DNA from: Tenacibaculum ovolyticum DSM 18103
Lineage (GTDB): Bacteria > Bacteroidota > Bacteroidia > Flavobacteriales > Flavobacteriaceae
Assembly (NCBI RefSeq): GCF_000430545.1
Contig: NZ_AUMF01000019.1
Coordinates: forward strand, 29,891-93,890
DNA length: 64,000 nt
Direction: 5' to 3'
Under the pieces are notes generated by a model, which made no database searches, had not been told where the DNA came from, and worked only from the letters and a program-made list of their open reading frames with translations. Position 1 is the first letter of the stretch. Each line of letters begins with the position of its first letter. Positions 63,438 to 64,000 of the stretch are shown here, piece after piece. Made by a program: the position numbers and the translations under genes.

Positions 63438-64000
63438 TTGAAAAAATTTCCAAATTACAAACAAACTGAAGCCAAAGATTGTGGACCTACATGTATAAAA
63501 ATCATAGCTAAACACTATGGTAAAACTATTAATACCCAACAATTACGTAAACTAAGTGAAACCACTCGGGAAGGTAGCAGTTTACTTGGTTTAAGTGATG
63601 CTGTGGAATCAATGGGGTTCAAATCTTTAGGGATAAAATTATCATATAATAAACTGCAAGAAGCTCCATTACCATGTATACTGCATTGGAATAAAAATCA
63701 CTATGTAGTACTTTACAAAATAAAAAAAGACACCATCTACATTTCTGATCCTGCTCATGGATTAATATCTTTTACCAAAGAAGAGTTTATTCAATCTTGG
63801 ATTGGAAATAATGCTAATGAAAATACTGAAGAAGGCATTGCGCTATTAATAGAACCTACTCCTCATTTTTATAATGAAGAATTTGAAGAAGATGAAAAGT
63901 TTGGATTCTCATTTATATTCAAATACTTATTCAAATACAAAAAATTTATAGTCCAACTAATTATCGGACTACTTGCAGGTAGTTTACTGCAATTAATACT
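63438..64000 (+). CDS. C39 peptidase ABC transporter (PCAT), N-terminal part
   Basis: The frame starts with TTG 63438 (KKFPNYKQTEAKDCGPTC) and runs off the window. Residues 8-140 are a C39 peptidase: QTEAKDCGPTCIKIIAKHYG with catalytic Cys, CILHWNKNHYVVLYK with catalytic His and ISDPAHG with the Asp. A first transmembrane segment begins near residue 172. The enzyme would cut leaders after GG and export the cores. No earlier start is available after the stop at 63405. The ATPase domain lies outside. Confidence 0.92.
   Translation, partial: MKKFPNYKQTEAKDCGPTCIKIIAKHYGKTINTQQLRKLSETTREGSSLLGLSDAVESMGFKSLGIKLSYNKLQEAPLPCILHWNKNHYVVLYKIKKDTIYISDPAHGLISFTKEEFIQSWIGNNANENTEEGIALLIEPTPHFYNEEFEEDEKFGFSFIFKYLFKYKKFIVQLIIGLLAGSLLQLI

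Noticed and set aside
1..64000. CRISPR arrays, insertion sequences, rRNA operons or prophage
   Set aside because: No regularly spaced repeats, transposase, rRNA or phage structural genes were seen.

Overview
The window is AT-rich and looks like the chromosome of a marine-type member of the Flavobacteriaceae (Bacteroidota; something near Tenacibaculum or Polaribacter is my inference, not proven). The evidence is the fused CcoN-CcoO cytochrome oxidase subunit, promoters with the Bacteroidota -7 motif TAnnTTTG, almost no Shine-Dalgarno sequences except a strong one at rpsU, DUF3467 beside rpoC, and double-glycine peptide leaders of a type common in flavobacteria. No insertion sequence, prophage, rRNA operon or CRISPR array is visible. 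No gap between genes exceeds about 275 bases.

Layout. (1) 1-8450 is an accessory region: two Crp-like and two TetR-like regulators, each near small four-helix membrane proteins, plus a flavin monooxygenase, an AhpD-like protein, a YdcF-like protein and a ClbS/DfsB-like protein. (2) 8530-18320 holds a secreted S1/P1 nuclease, an SPFH (stomatin-like) operon with a small ribbon-helix-helix protein, a 10-blade BNR/VPS10-like secreted protein, a DUF2490 barrel, a DUF819 transporter, a DUF4369 lipoprotein and a secreted DinB-fold protein. (3) 18368-32186 is a microaerobic respiration cluster: universal stress protein, ccoS-ccoNO-ccoQ-ccoP-ccoG-fixH-safE, hemN, deoD, deoC, a cupin, the copper ATPase CcoI and an Fnr-type regulator. 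Three FNR-like dyads lie at an identical distance from predicted -7 boxes of the usp, ccoS and ccoI promoters. (4) 32248-47436 is the information-processing block: tRNA-Thr/Tyr/Gly/Thr, tuf, tRNA-Trp, secE, nusG, rplK-A-J-L, rpoB, rpoC and DUF3467, all on the minus strand, preceded by hpf, a Xer-type recombinase and rpsU. (5) 47554-56392 has an acyl-CoA dehydrogenase, a helix-hairpin-helix protein, an alanine/sodium symporter, an RmlD-like reductase, a K+ channel, a PspC-like protein and uvrA.

(6) 56481-64000 is the most unusual part. A sigma factor and membrane anti-sigma/TPR protein are divergent from a rightward set: a small secreted cysteine protein, an exported TPR-CHAT protease, a fusion of a degenerate C39 domain with VKOR and thioredoxin domains, two 70-residue double-glycine precursors each with six core cysteines, and the start of a C39 peptidase ABC transporter. 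My reading is a dedicated pathway that makes, oxidises, cleaves and exports disulfide-rich peptides. Both precursor genes carry the same dyad (AGACAC-N9-GTGTCT) ending exactly 30 bases before the start codon.
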